From positions 1-46,798 of the forward strand of contig QFNF01000021.1 in the NCBI GenBank assembly GCA_003240755.1: DNA of 46,798 nucleotides, written 5' to 3'. The stretch's first letter is position 1; each line of letters starts with the position of its first letter. Made by a program: the position numbers and the translations under genes. Shown here in pieces: positions 9,214 to 20,056 of the stretch. Under the pieces are notes generated by a model. The model did not search any database. It had not been told where the DNA came from and saw only the letters and a program-made list of their open reading frames with translations. Origin of the DNA: Sphingomonas hengshuiensis. Lineage in GTDB: Bacteria > Pseudomonadota > Alphaproteobacteria > Sphingomonadales > Sphingomonadaceae.

Positions 9214-10730
9214 TCTTGACGCCGGGGCACGTCCCCTATGCCGACTGGCTTGCCATCCATCGCGGCGGCGCCCCGCGCCTCGACCCCGCCTGTGCCGAGC
9301 GGATCGCCGCCAGCGCCGCGGCGGTCGAGCGGATCGTGGCAAGGGGCGCGCCGGTGTACGGCATCAACACCGGCTTCGGAAAGCTGGCCAGCGTCCGCAT
9401 CGACGCTGCCGATCTCGCCACGCTCCAGCGCAACATCGTGCTGAGCCACGCAGCGGGCGTGGGCGAGGCGATGCCGGTCCCGGTCGCCCGGCTGATGATG
9501 GCGTTGAAGCTGGCCAGCCTTGCGCAGGGCGCGTCGGGCGTCCGGCCGGCGACGGTCGCGCTGCTGGAGGCGATGCTGGCGCGGGGGTTGACCCCGGTCG
9601 TGCCGGCGCAGGGCTCGGTCGGGGCGTCGGGCGACCTTGCCCCGCTGGCACACATGGCCGCGGCGATGCTGGGGGTGGGGGAGATCGACGTCGACGGCGC
9701 CCGCCTGCCCGCCGGTGCCGCGCTGGACCGCGCCGGGCTTGCGCCGCTGGCGCTGGGGCCGAAGGAAGGGCTGGCGATGCTCAACGGGACGCAGTTCAGC
9801 ACCGCCTATGCGCTGGCCGGGCTGTTCGAGGCGGAGCGGCTCTATCGGTCGGCGCTCGTCACCGGGATCGTGTCGACCGAGGCGGCGAAAGGCTCCGACG
9901 CGCCGTTCGATCCGCGCATCCACGGCCTGCGCGGCCATGCCGGACAGATCGATACCGCCGACGCGTTGCGAAGGATGATGGAGGGATCGGCGATCCGCGC
10001 CAGCCACCGCGAGGACGATGTCCGGGTACAGGACCCCTATTGCCTGCGCTGCCAGCCGCAGGTGATGGGCGCGGTGCTCGACCTGCTGCGCCAGGCGGCG
10101 GCGACGCTGGTGATCGAGGCCAATGGCGTCAGCGACAATCCGCTGATCTTTGCCGACACCGACGAGGCGCTGTCGGGCGGCAATTTCCACGCCGAGCCGG
10201 TCGCCTTCGCCGCCGACATGATCGCGATGGCGCTGTGCGAGATCGGCAGCCTGTCCGAGCGGCGCGTGGCGATGCTGGTCGATCCGGCGCTGTCGGGCCT
10301 GCCCGCCTTCCTGACGCCGCGGCCGGGACTGAATTCGGGGTTCATGATCCCGCAGGTGACGGCGGCGGCGCTGGTCAGCGAGAACAAGCAGCGCGCCTTT
10401 CCCGCCAGCGTCGATTCGATCCCGACCTCGGCCAATCAGGAGGATCATGTGTCGATGGCGGCGCATGGCGCCCGGCGACTGATCGCGATGGCCGCCAATG
10501 TCGATGCGGTGCTGGGGATCGAGCTGCTCGCTGCGGCGCAGGGCTGCGATTTCCATGCGCCGCTGACGTCTGGCACGGTCGTGGAGACGGTGCGGGAGCG
10601 GCTGCGGCGCGACGTGCCGATGCTGGTCGACGACCGGCATATGGCGCCCGACATCGCGGCGGCGACGGCGCTGGTCGCGGACGGTACGCTGGTCGCGCTG
10701 GCGGGCGACCTGCCGGGGCTGGCGGCGTGA
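9210..10730 (+). CDS. hutH: Histidine ammonia-lyase (histidase)
   Basis: 506 residues. It removes ammonia from L-histidine to give urocanate, the entry step of the pathway. The MIO prosthetic group forms from the Ala139-Ser140-Gly141 triad in [14 protein letters not shown]. The active-site tyrosine is Tyr50 in [12 protein letters not shown]. Other signatures are [35 protein letters not shown] and GGNFHAEP. Length and motifs are normal. It overlaps hutI by four bases and its stop overlaps the GTG of hutG, so the three genes are translationally coupled. Confidence 0.97.
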   Translation: MILTPGHVPYADWLAIHRGGAPRLDPACAERIAASAAAVERIVARGAPVYGINTGFGKLASVRIDAADLATLQRNIVLSHAAGVGEAMPVPVARLMMALKLASLAQGASGVRPATVALLEAMLARGLTPVVPAQGSVGASGDLAPLAHMAAAMLGVGEIDVDGARLPAGAALDRAGLAPLALGPKEGLAMLNGTQFSTAYALAGLFEAERLYRSALVTGIVSTEAAKGSDAPFDPRIHGLRGHAGQIDTADALRRMMEGSAIRASHREDDVRVQDPYCLRCQPQVMGAVLDLLRQAAATLVIEANGVSDNPLIFADTDEALSGGNFHAEPVAFAADMIAMALCEIGSLSERRVAMLVDPALSGLPAFLTPRPGLNSGFMIPQVTAAALVSENKQRAFPASVDSIPTSANQEDHVSMAAHGARRLIAMAANVDAVLGIELLAAAQGCDFHAPLTSGTVVETVRERLRRDVPMLVDDRHMAPDIAAATALVADGTLVALAGDLPGLAA

Positions 10731-11511
10731 TTACGGTCGTCCGCGCCGACACGCCGCTGATCCTCGCCTTTCCGCATGGCGGAACCGATCTGGCCGGGCT
10801 GGACGATCGCTTCGTGTCGCCGTGGCGCGCGCGCCATGATGCCGACTGGCATATCGCCGCGCTGTATGACGGCCTGGTCGAGGCGACGACGATCGCGACC
10901 GCCGTGTCGCGCAGCGTGATCGACGTGAACCGCGATCCGTCGGGCGCGTCGCTCTATCCGGGACAGGCGACGACCGAACTGTGCCCGACGACGACGTTCG
11001 ACGGCGATCCGCTGCTGGCCGGTGCCGCGCCCGACGCGGCGGAGATCGCCCGGCGGCGCGAGGCGTATTTCGATCCCTATCACGCCGCGCTCACCGCCGA
11101 GATCGCACGGTTGCGCGACCGCCACGGCCGGGTGGTCGTCCATGACTGCCATTCGATCCGCAGCCGGATTCCGCGCCTGTTCGATGGCGCGCTGCCGGTG
11201 TTCAACATCGGCACCAATGGCGGCACGACCTGCGACCCGGCGCTGCGCGATGCGGTGGCCGGGGTGTGTGCCGCGTCGGGCCGGTCGCATGTCGTCGACG
11301 GCCGGTTCCGTGGCGGCTGGACCACGCGGCATCACGGAGCCCCGGCGCGGGGCGTGCACGCGATCCAGATGGAGCTGGCGATTCGCGCCTATCTGCCCGA
11401 GCCGGACCTGCCGACCGGGGCGGACTGGCCGCCCGCCTATGACCCGATCCACGCCGCGCCGTTGCGCACGACGCTGGCCAGCATCCTGCAAGCCTGTCTG
11501 GAGTTCGCCCG

Positions 11512-11515
<4 letters not shown>
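10727..11515 (+). CDS. hutG: N-formylglutamate deformylase
   Basis: 262 residues with a GTG start at 10727 inside the end of hutH (GTGA overlap). No ATG is available before the conserved N-terminus ([22 protein letters not shown]). It hydrolyses N-formyl-L-glutamate to glutamate and formate, the last step. Motifs typical of the FGase family are [56 protein letters not shown], and [23 protein letters not shown]. It is unrelated to the arginase-like HutG of the four-step pathway, in agreement with the presence of hutF. The stop overlaps the hutU start by four bases. Confidence 0.95.
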
Positions 11516-13170
<1,655 letters not shown>

Positions 13171-13174
13171 ACCG

Positions 13175-14443
13175 TCAGCGGCGTCCGGCGCCCTCGCGCA
13201 GCGTCAGCAGCACCGGGGCGACCGCCACCGCGACGACGGCGATCATCGCGCCCGGCACCATCACCCATCCGGTCGCCTCCAGCAGCAGGTGCGACACCAG
13301 CGGGGTGAGGCCGCCAAAGACCGCCGTCGCCGCCGTCGCGCCCAGCGCGAGGCCGGTCAGCCGCCCTTCGCCCGGCAATTGTTCGGCGGTCGCGACCGCG
13401 CCGACCGCGCTCACCGCGCCGCCAAGCGCCGCCAGCACCAGCGCCCCGATCAGCGCCGCCGACCCCGCACCCGCCATCCACGCGAACATCGTCATCGGCA
13501 GGACCGCCGCACCGGCACAGGCGGTCAGCAGCACCGGCTTGCGCCCGACATGATCCGACAGCAGCCCGACCAGCGGCGTCACCGCGATCACCATCACCGC
13601 CGCGGCGGTCGACAGCCATAACGCCGCACCTTCGCCCATCGCGCCGGTGCCGGTCAGGAACGACGGCACATAGACGATGCCGACATAATAGGTGATCGAC
13701 CCCAGCGCCGAAATGGCGAAGCCGCGCGCGATCGCCGCGCGGTGATGGGTGATCGCATGGGCGAACGGGTTGGCGGGGACCGATCCACCGGCCTGCTGCC
13801 GTTCGAACTCGGGCGATTCCTGCAGGCGCGACCGGGCGATGCCGATCGCCGCCGCCAGCGCCGCGCCGACGAGGAACGGGATGCGCCAGCCCCAGGCCTC
13901 CAGTTGCGCGGCCGGCATCATGCTGACGGTCGCAGCCGAAATCCCGACCGCCAGCAGCCCGCCGACCTCGCTCGCCGCCGATGCCGACGACGTCACCAGC
14001 CCGCGCCGATCGGGGCGCGCGCCTTCGTACAGATAGGCGACGACCCCGGTATATTCGCCGCCGACCGAGAAGGCCATGACACAGCGCAAGGCGAGCAGCA
14101 GCCACCCCGCCGCCGGCCCGATCGCGGCGCGGGTGGGCAGCAATGCGATACCGAGCATCGCCACCGTCATCAGCGCCATCGACCACAGCATCATCCGCCG
14201 CCGCCCGAACCGGTCGCCGACCTGCCCGAACACCAGCGCCCCCAGCGGCCGCATCAGATAGGAGACGGCGAAACCGCCGAGCGTCGCCGCCAGCGACTCC
14301 GCGCCACCGCCATAGAAGACGCGCGACAACAGCGTCGCGAGGTAGAGATACAGGGTGAAGTCGTACCATTCGACCACGGTCGAAAAGGCGGCGATGGTCA
14401 TCGACCCACGCGAAATGCCGTGCTGCGTGCCGTCGTGCGCCAT
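13175..14443 (-). CDS. MHS-family MFS transporter (metabolite:H+ symporter)
   Basis: 422 residues with about 12 hydrophobic segments. The N-terminus TVVEWYDFTLYLYLATLLSRVFY and the loop YLMRPLGALVFGQVGDRFGRRR are typical of the MHS branch (ProP, KgtP, ShiA), as is the GGEYTGVVAYLYEGARPDRRG segment. Members import small organic acids, betaines or amino acids by proton symport. Its position back to back with hutU suggests, but does not prove, that it carries histidine, urocanate or a related acid. It is on the opposite strand and no HutC-type palindrome is visible before its start at 14443, where AGGG provides a modest ribosome binding site. Confidence 0.88.
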   Translation of the reverse strand: MAHDGTQHGISRGSMTIAAFSTVVEWYDFTLYLYLATLLSRVFYGGGAESLAATLGGFAVSYLMRPLGALVFGQVGDRFGRRRMMLWSMALMTVAMLGIALLPTRAAIGPAAGWLLLALRCVMAFSVGGEYTGVVAYLYEGARPDRRGLVTSSASAASEVGGLLAVGISAATVSMMPAAQLEAWGWRIPFLVGAALAAAIGIARSRLQESPEFERQQAGGSVPANPFAHAITHHRAAIARGFAISALGSITYYVGIVYVPSFLTGTGAMGEGAALWLSTAAAVMVIAVTPLVGLLSDHVGRKPVLLTACAGAAVLPMTMFAWMAGAGSAALIGALVLAALGGAVSAVGAVATAEQLPGEGRLTGLALGATAATAVFGGLTPLVSHLLLEATGWVMVPGAMIAVVAVAVAPVLLTLREGAGRR

Positions 14444-14845
14444 CGCCCTATCCCTTCGGGGACAGGAGGTGGACGGTTAGCCCGCTGGCAGCAAGGGTAT
14501 TCGGCCGGGGCGTGGCGGTTGCGGCCCGGTGGGATCGAGGTCAGCGCCGGATTGCCGATCCCCGTGGGGACGGCCGCGGGCATGGCACTGCCATACGCGG
14601 CCGACACCCGCCCGAAATCGCCCGGTCGCTGTCATGACACCGGGGACATGTTTCGGATTCCCGGTCGGCCGCCACCGGTCGGCGGCATGGCTCCGATCCG
14701 GGCCGCCCCTCCGCCGACGCCGGCCCGGCCACCGATTGGCAGTCCGGATTTCCAAAGTTGCGTTTTCGGCTTGAGAAACCGGTGTCAACGCGACATTGTG
14801 CCGGCGGGACGAAGCTGTCAAGAACCGCTCGGAGAGGAAATCGAT
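14444..14845. promoter_or_regulatory. 402-base divergent promoter region of the MHS transporter and the pectate lyase
   Basis: No gene is visible. Besides the operator listed separately at 14775-14788, bases 14635-14643 read TGACACCGG, a possible half-site of the same operator, next to the small palindrome TGTCATGACA (14630-14639). GCCGCC and GGCGGC flank an ACCGGT core at about 14666-14684. The half-site is a weak call. The ribosome binding site of the pectate lyase, GGAGAGG, ends near 14837. Confidence 0.35.
14775..14788 (-). promoter_or_regulatory. Proposed LacI-family operator upstream of the pectate lyase
   Basis: The plus strand reads GAAACCGGTGTCAA; the complement TTGACACCGGTTTC repeats the 13-base core of the element at 20057-20069 exactly. 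The core is a CpG-centred imperfect palindrome (TGACACCGGTTTC), the usual form of LacI-family operators. It lies 57 bases before the pectate lyase ATG. Assignment to the LacI protein at 18961-19989 is inferred from proximity and the shared sequence. Confidence 0.6.
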
Positions 14846-16225
14846 ATGACCCGAATGATCGCGCTGGCGCTGTGCAGCCTGCTGCCCGCCGCGTTTGCCG
14901 GCCCCGTGGCGGCGGCGCAGGGTGTCGCCACGCCCGCCGCGACCAGCGCCTTTCCCGGTGCGCAGGGCTGGGCGGCGGTCACGCCGGGCGGGCGCGGCGG
15001 GCGCATCCTGCGCGTGACCACGCTGGCCGCCGACGGCCCCGGATCGTTCCGGGCCGCGCTGGAGGCGAAGGGGCCGCGCATCGTCGTGTTCGAGGTCGGC
15101 GGGGTGATCGATCTCGGCCGATCGACGCTGACCATCACCGAACCGTTCCTGACGATCGCCGGACAGACCGCGCCGTCGCCCGGCATCACGATCATTCGCG
15201 GCGGCATCGATATCCGCGCGCACGACGTCATCGTCCGCCACCTGCGCATCCGCCCCGGCCTCGACGGGCAACCCAAGCGGTCGGGGTGGGAGGTCGATGC
15301 GATGAACACGGTAGCGGCGCACAATGTCATCGTCGATCACTGCACCATGACCTGGGCGCTGGACGAGAATCTTTCCGCCTCCGGCCCGCGCTTCACCGGC
15401 AGCACACCAGACGACTGGCGTCGCGGCACCAGTCACAACATCACCTTCAGCTACAACCTGCTTGCCGAGGGACTGGCCGATGCCAGCCATCCCAAGGGCG
15501 AACACAGCAAGGGGTCGCTGATCCACGACAATGCGACGGGCGTCCTGATCTGGCGCAACATCTATGCCCATAATGTCGAACGCAGCCCGTTGCTCAAGGG
15601 CGGTGTGCAGGCGGCGGTGGTCAACAACCTGATCTATGACCCCGGCACGCGGGCGGTGCACTATAATCTGATGGCGCTCGAATGGGCCGGCCACGATTAT
15701 CAGGAGGGCCGGCTGTCGGCGGTCGGCAATGTGATGCGCGGCGGGCCGTCGACCGACGACGGGCTGCCGTTCCTGATGCTCGGCGGCGATGGCGACCTGC
15801 GCTATCACGGGCGCGACAATGTGGCGGTCGACAAGCATGGCAATCCGCTGCCGATGTTCGGCCGCTACGGCGTGACCCGCGCGAAGCTGATCGAGGCGAA
15901 GACGCCGCCGGTCTGGCCCGCCGGGCTGGCCGTCCTGCCCGTACAGGATGTCGAGACGCATGTGCTGGCCAATGCCGGCGCGCGGCCATGGGACCGGGAC
16001 GCCGACGACATCCGCGTGCTGTTCTTCGTCGCGGAAGGGCGCGGAAAGATCATCGACGACGAACGGCAGGTAAGCGAATATCCCCACCCGGTGGCGACGA
16101 GCGCGCCATTCGTCGATGCCGACTGGGATCTGGCGACAATGGAGCCGAAATCGGGACGCTATCCGGGGCAGAAGGGACCGATCCAGGAATCGCTGTCGGC
16201 GCGCGACCGGGCGATGCGGCAGTGA
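14846..16225 (+). CDS. Secreted pectate-lyase-like parallel beta-helix protein
   Basis: 459 residues with a signal peptide (MTRMIALALCSLLPAAFAGPVAAA). The mature protein starts FPGAQGWAAVTPGGRGG, as in many pectate lyases, and continues SFRAALEAKGPRIVVFEVGGVIDL, TIAGQTAPSPGITI, and a run of short beta-helix repeats including VIVRHLRIRPG and VIVDHCTMTWALDENLS (about 161-177). The central repeats carry many Asn and His residues (HNITFSYNLL, NNLIYDPG, GNVMRGG). Such enzymes cleave polygalacturonate by beta-elimination, giving 4,5-unsaturated products. I cannot place every catalytic residue, so exact PL family and substrate remain open. GGAGAGG precedes the ATG at 14846. The stop overlaps the GTG of the ThuA-cupin gene, so the two are coupled. 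Confidence 0.82.
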   Translation: MTRMIALALCSLLPAAFAGPVAAAQGVATPAATSAFPGAQGWAAVTPGGRGGRILRVTTLAADGPGSFRAALEAKGPRIVVFEVGGVIDLGRSTLTITEPFLTIAGQTAPSPGITIIRGGIDIRAHDVIVRHLRIRPGLDGQPKRSGWEVDAMNTVAAHNVIVDHCTMTWALDENLSASGPRFTGSTPDDWRRGTSHNITFSYNLLAEGLADASHPKGEHSKGSLIHDNATGVLIWRNIYAHNVERSPLLKGGVQAAVVNNLIYDPGTRAVHYNLMALEWAGHDYQEGRLSAVGNVMRGGPSTDDGLPFLMLGGDGDLRYHGRDNVAVDKHGNPLPMFGRYGVTRAKLIEAKTPPVWPAGLAVLPVQDVETHVLANAGARPWDRDADDIRVLFFVAEGRGKIIDDERQVSEYPHPVATSAPFVDADWDLATMEPKSGRYPGQKGPIQESLSARDRAMRQ

Positions 16226-17310
16226 TCGTGCGCCGGTTCGCGGTCGCGGCGGCGCTGCTCTGCGCGGATCCGGCGCTCGCCGCTCCGCGCGTGCTGCTGT
16301 TCCACCGCGCGACGGGGTTCGTGCATGATTCGATTCCCGCCGCCGTCGCCGCGCTGACCATTCTGGCGCGCGAACGGGGCATGGAGCCGGTGGCGAGCGA
16401 CGACCCGGCGACGTTCGATGCGCCGCTCGACTATGCCGCGATCGTGCTGGTGTCGACGACGACCGACCGGAAGAAGCCGGCGAGCGAATGGTTCGTCGGG
16501 CCGCGGCGCGACGCGTTGCAGCGCTATGTCGAGGGTGGCGGCGGCGTCGTCGCGATCCATGCCGCCGCCGATTCGCACTATCACTGGCCATGGTATGCGC
16601 GGATGATCGGCGGCCGTTTCGCACAGCATCCGCCCGGTACGCCGGCGGCCGAGGTGACACGGGCGCCGCGGCGTCATCCGGCGACCGATACCCTGCCGGA
16701 CCGTTTCCGCATCGCCGACGAATGGTACGGGTTTCGCGACCTGTCGGGCGATGTGGACCCGCTGCTGACCTTCGACCCCCGGTCGACCGGCGCCACCGAC
16801 GTCAATCCCAAGCCGCTCGCATGGGCGCACCGGGTCGGCGCGGGGCGGGTTTTCTATACCGGGCTGGGCCATCGCCGGGAAAGCTGGAGCGATGCGCGCG
16901 TGGTGGCGCATGTCGGCGGCGGGCTCGACTGGGCGGCGGGACGGGCGAAGGCGCCGGCGATGGTCGTGATCGACGATGCCGCGACCCGCGTCCGCGAAGC
17001 GCCGCCGCATGGGGCGATCGGCATGAGCACCGCGTGGCGCATCACCGACCGCGTACCCGGCCGCACGATGGAATTCCGCCGCCGCACGCTTGATCGGGGC
17101 GCGGCGATCGGCGTCCATCGCATCGACCATGACGAAGTCTATCACGTCGTGTCGGGGGAGGGCGACGTGACCAGCGACGGCACGATCCGCCGGGTAGCGG
17201 CGGGGACGACGGTGTATCTCCATGCCGGGGCCGAGGTCGGGATCGCGCAGCGGGGCACGAAGCCGCTGGCGCTGACGATCAGCTATCCGCTGGCCCGGCC
17301 CGCGCGGTAA
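16222..17310 (+). CDS. Exported ThuA-domain protein with a C-terminal cupin domain
   Basis: 362 residues from the GTG at 16222, which overlaps the lyase stop (GTGA); a GTG at 16228 is also possible. A signal peptide runs to about residue 22 (VIVRRFAVAAALLCADPALA). Residues about 24-235 form a ThuA-like domain: RVLLFHRATGFVHDSIPAAV, DYAAIVLVS, GGGVVAIHAAADSHYHWPWYARMIGGRFAQHP, RVFYTGLGHRRESW. Residues about 255-360 form a cupin: MEFRRRTLDRGAAIGVHRIDH, DEVYHVVSGEGDVTSDG, a second strand set ending ALTISYP. The usual PxGxxH second cupin motif has no clear histidine (VYLHAGAEVG). Coupling to a pectate lyase points to uronate metabolism. The molecular function is unknown. Domain boundaries are estimates. 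Confidence 0.75.
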   Translation: MIVRRFAVAAALLCADPALAAPRVLLFHRATGFVHDSIPAAVAALTILARERGMEPVASDDPATFDAPLDYAAIVLVSTTTDRKKPASEWFVGPRRDALQRYVEGGGGVVAIHAAADSHYHWPWYARMIGGRFAQHPPGTPAAEVTRAPRRHPATDTLPDRFRIADEWYGFRDLSGDVDPLLTFDPRSTGATDVNPKPLAWAHRVGAGRVFYTGLGHRRESWSDARVVAHVGGGLDWAAGRAKAPAMVVIDDAATRVREAPPHGAIGMSTAWRITDRVPGRTMEFRRRTLDRGAAIGVHRIDHDEVYHVVSGEGDVTSDGTIRRVAAGTTVYLHAGAEVGIAQRGTKPLALTISYPLARPAR

Positions 17311-17313
17311 GGC

Positions 17314-18846
17314 TCACGTCCCCGGCTGGATATAGGGAAACCGCGCGAACAGTTCGCGTTCCCAGCCGCGCGGGTCGCCGACCACGTGGCTGGCCGTGTC
17401 GAACACCATCGTCCGGCGCGCCGGCAGCGTGTAGCGCGGCCAGTCCCGGCCCGGATGGCCGTTCCGCGCCAGCGAGACGAACGCCGCCATCATCCGCTGC
17501 GACACGGCGCGGGCGGCGGGGCCGGTGCCGCTGGCCGATCCGGGCGCATCCAGCGTGCCGAACACCAGCGGGATGTCGTCCATATGCGCCGCGCCGCCGC
17601 CGGGGCGTATCGGGGAGCTGTAGTCGAGTTGATATACCCAGGCCGGCGCCCCGGCGGCGGCACGGGCCTCCGCCTCGATCACCTGTCCCGGCCAGCTACG
17701 CCCGGCGGTGGTCGCGCGGTAGAGGATGTCGGCCGGGGTCATCGTCGGAAACCGGCGGCGATATTCGGCGACGACCCATTCGGGATGGGCGTCGACGCGC
17801 AGTTGCGGGGCCATGCGCGCCGCCAGATTGTCCCAGTCGAGCCCGGGGTCGGGCCGGATGAAGGCGCGCGTTTCCTCGCGCGTGTTGCCCAGGACCAGCG
17901 GGACGGCGCGCGCCAGCGGATGGGCGTCGGGCCAGAAGGGGTGGCGTTCCAGCGAGCGCATGTCGAGCACCGGCCCCATATACACCCCGCCGCCGAGGAT
18001 CGGGTCTTCGGCCGCCAGCGCGTCGATCAGCCGGGCGACCGGCAACGAGGCGGCTTCGGCGGGGGTGGCTTTCAGCCGGGCGAGGAACGCCTCGGCGCGG
18101 CGGGTGGCGTTGAGCGGGCCGGAGGCCGTGACCTGTTGCCCGCTCATCGTCGCGGCGGCGTGGAACAGGCCCCGGGCGGCGGGCATGGCCATGAGGGTCG
18201 CGATCTTGGCGCCGCCGCCCGACTGGCCGAACAGCATGACCCGGTCCGGATCGCCGCCGAAACTGGCGATGTTGCCGCGAATCCATGCCAGCGCGAGCAG
18301 TTGGTCGCGTTGCCCGACATTGCCGCTGTCGGGGAAGCGCGGGTCGAGCCGCGCAAGGTAGAGATAGCCCAGCGCGTTCAGCCGGTGGTTGACCGTCACC
18401 ACGACGACATCGCCGTCGGCCGCAAGGCGGTGGCCATGGACCAGCGGATCGACCACCGTGCCGTTCATGTACGCGCCGCCATGGAAATAGACCATGACCG
18501 GTCGTTTCGCGCCGGCGCGGGCGTCGGGCGTCCAGACGTTGAGGAACAGGCAGTCCTCGCCCTGGTCGGCGATGTTGGAACGCTGCGGACAGGACGGGGC
18601 GAATGCGGTCGCGCGCTGCACGTCGCGGACGGGGGCGGGGGCGCCGACCGGCCGGAATCGCGCGGTCGTCGGGTCGGGGCCGTAGCGGATGCCGCGAAAG
18701 ACGTGGACGCCGGTGTCCGTCGTGCCCTGCCACCGGCCGGTGGGGGCGGTGACGACGGGATCGCCGGCAGCGGCGCGGGCCGGACGGACCAGCGCGAGCG
18801 CGGCGGCGCCGGCGATCACGTCGCGCCGGGCGATCGACAGGGTCAT
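17314..18846 (-). CDS. Exported type B carboxylesterase
   Basis: 510 residues from the ATG at 18846, which has AGGAGAGG upstream and opens a Tat-like signal (MTLSIARRDVIAGAAALALVRPARA). Family signatures are VFRGIRYG, EDCLFLNVWTP, VYFHGGAY (oxyanion hole, about 122-124), NHRLNALGYLY, LALAWIRGNIASFGGDP, and the nucleophile elbow GQSGGG with Ser209. The catalytic His is in AAHMDDIPLVFG. The elbow is unusual: most members have GESAGG or GESAGA. Substrates of the family are carboxylic esters; here the surroundings (pectate lyase, uronate transporter) suggest an ester of pectin or its side groups, which is inference. The gene is convergent with the ThuA-cupin gene, and its promoter carries a proposed LacI operator at 18928-18946. 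Confidence 0.88.
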   Translation of the reverse strand: MTLSIARRDVIAGAAALALVRPARAAAGDPVVTAPTGRWQGTTDTGVHVFRGIRYGPDPTTARFRPVGAPAPVRDVQRATAFAPSCPQRSNIADQGEDCLFLNVWTPDARAGAKRPVMVYFHGGAYMNGTVVDPLVHGHRLAADGDVVVVTVNHRLNALGYLYLARLDPRFPDSGNVGQRDQLLALAWIRGNIASFGGDPDRVMLFGQSGGGAKIATLMAMPAARGLFHAAATMSGQQVTASGPLNATRRAEAFLARLKATPAEAASLPVARLIDALAAEDPILGGGVYMGPVLDMRSLERHPFWPDAHPLARAVPLVLGNTREETRAFIRPDPGLDWDNLAARMAPQLRVDAHPEWVVAEYRRRFPTMTPADILYRATTAGRSWPGQVIEAEARAAAGAPAWVYQLDYSSPIRPGGGAAHMDDIPLVFGTLDAPGSASGTGPAARAVSQRMMAAFVSLARNGHPGRDWPRYTLPARRTMVFDTASHVVGDPRGWERELFARFPYIQPGT

Positions 18847-18927
18847 GGATCCTCTCCTGATCGGGCCGGACCCGTTCGTCGAGGCACTGTGCCGCACGAA
18901 CGAAGCTATCCGGCTTCACCATTTTCC

Positions 18928-18946
18928 GTAACGGTAATCGGTGTCA
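18928..18946 (-). promoter_or_regulatory. Proposed LacI-family operator upstream of the carboxylesterase
   Basis: The minus strand reads TGACACCGATTACCGTTAC. It matches 17 of 19 bases of the element before the hydratase gene (20057-20075), and in both cases the element points towards its downstream gene. It lies 81 bases before the esterase ATG and just beyond the lacI stop. The core is less symmetrical than in the other two sites, so affinity may be lower. Confidence 0.55.
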
Positions 18947-18960
18947 TCAGTCGCCGCAAG

Positions 18961-19989
18961 TCATGGCTGCGGCTTGCCGACCGAGGCGCGGCGGATCAGC
19001 GTCGAGACGAACATCGTCGGTTCGACCGGTTCGGCGTCGTCGTCATCCTCCTCGCCGATCAGTTTCAGTGCCGCGGCACGCGCCATGGTGGCGATCGGCC
19101 AGCGAACGGTGGTGAGCGGCGGCCACAGGTGCGAGGCGATCGAGGTATCGTCGAAGCCGACGATCGACAGGTCCTCGGGCACGTCGAGCCCGCGCTGGCG
19201 GGCGATATGGAGCGCGCCCGCCGCCATTTCGTCGTTCGACGAAAAGATCGCGGTCGGCCGTGGCGACAGGTCGAGCAGCCGTTCGGCGGCGCGCATCCCC
19301 GATTCGAAGCGATAATCGCCCTGCGCGATCCAGGTGCGCTGCACGCCCAGCCCGGCGGCCTCCATCGCCTCCTCATAGCCCTGCTGCCGTTCGAAGGCCG
19401 AGCGGAAGCCGTGCGGGCCGGCGATCATGCAGATGCGGCGATGGCCGGCGGCCAGCAGATGCTCGATCGCGCCGCGTACCGCCTCGCGGTCGTTCGACGA
19501 CACCATGTGCGCCGGATCGTCGAACGCCGCCGATCCCATGCGGACATAGCGACAGCCGATCTGGGCGCACAGCGCGGCGAGCGCGTCGTTTTCGGAGATC
19601 GGCGGCAGCAGCATCACGCCATAGGGGCGCTGCCGTTCGAGGAAGCGGCGGATTTCGTCGCGCATGTCGGGCGCGCCGCGATCGACCGGATGGACCAGCA
19701 GTTCGAATTCGGTGTCGCGCAATACCTCCAGCAACCCCTGCTGCACGCGCAGGACCATCTGCGCGTTGGGATTGTCGTGGATCAGCGCGATCAGGAAGTT
19801 GCGGCGCAATGCCAGCGCGCGCGCCTGCGGATTGGGGATGTATCCCAGTTCGGCGATGACCGCCTGAACCCTTTCGCGCGTCTCCTGATTGAGCAGCGGC
19901 GACCGGTTGATGACGCGGCTGACCGTCTTCTTGGAGACGCCGGAGAGACGCGCGACATCGTTGATCGTCGGCTGGCCCGTTTTCTTCAT
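18961..19989 (-). CDS. LacI-family transcriptional repressor, probable regulator of the pectin/uronate locus
   Basis: 342 residues from the ATG at 19989. A TTG 12 codons upstream is possible but less typical. The DNA-binding domain is complete: PTINDVARLSGVSKKTVSRVINRSPLLNQETRERVQAVIAELGYIPNPQARALA (about 6-58), including the hinge helix. A periplasmic-binding-like sugar domain follows (ALIHDNPNA, DPAHMVSSNDREAVRGAIEHLLAAGHRRI, AIFSSNDEMAAGAL, DLSIVGFDDT). It lies between the carboxylesterase and the divergent hydratase gene, and both of those promoters carry a matching CpG-centred element. An uronate-derived inducer is likely by context, not shown. Confidence 0.92.
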   Translation of the reverse strand: MKKTGQPTINDVARLSGVSKKTVSRVINRSPLLNQETRERVQAVIAELGYIPNPQARALALRRNFLIALIHDNPNAQMVLRVQQGLLEVLRDTEFELLVHPVDRGAPDMRDEIRRFLERQRPYGVMLLPPISENDALAALCAQIGCRYVRMGSAAFDDPAHMVSSNDREAVRGAIEHLLAAGHRRICMIAGPHGFRSAFERQQGYEEAMEAAGLGVQRTWIAQGDYRFESGMRAAERLLDLSPRPTAIFSSNDEMAAGALHIARQRGLDVPEDLSIVGFDDTSIASHLWPPLTTVRWPIATMARAAALKLIGEEDDDDAEPVEPTMFVSTLIRRASVGKPQP

Positions 19990-20056
19990 GGTCCCAGCGA
20001 TAGCTTGGCCGGCCCGATCCGCCAATGTCCCGATGACGATTTAGATGGCTTGTACC

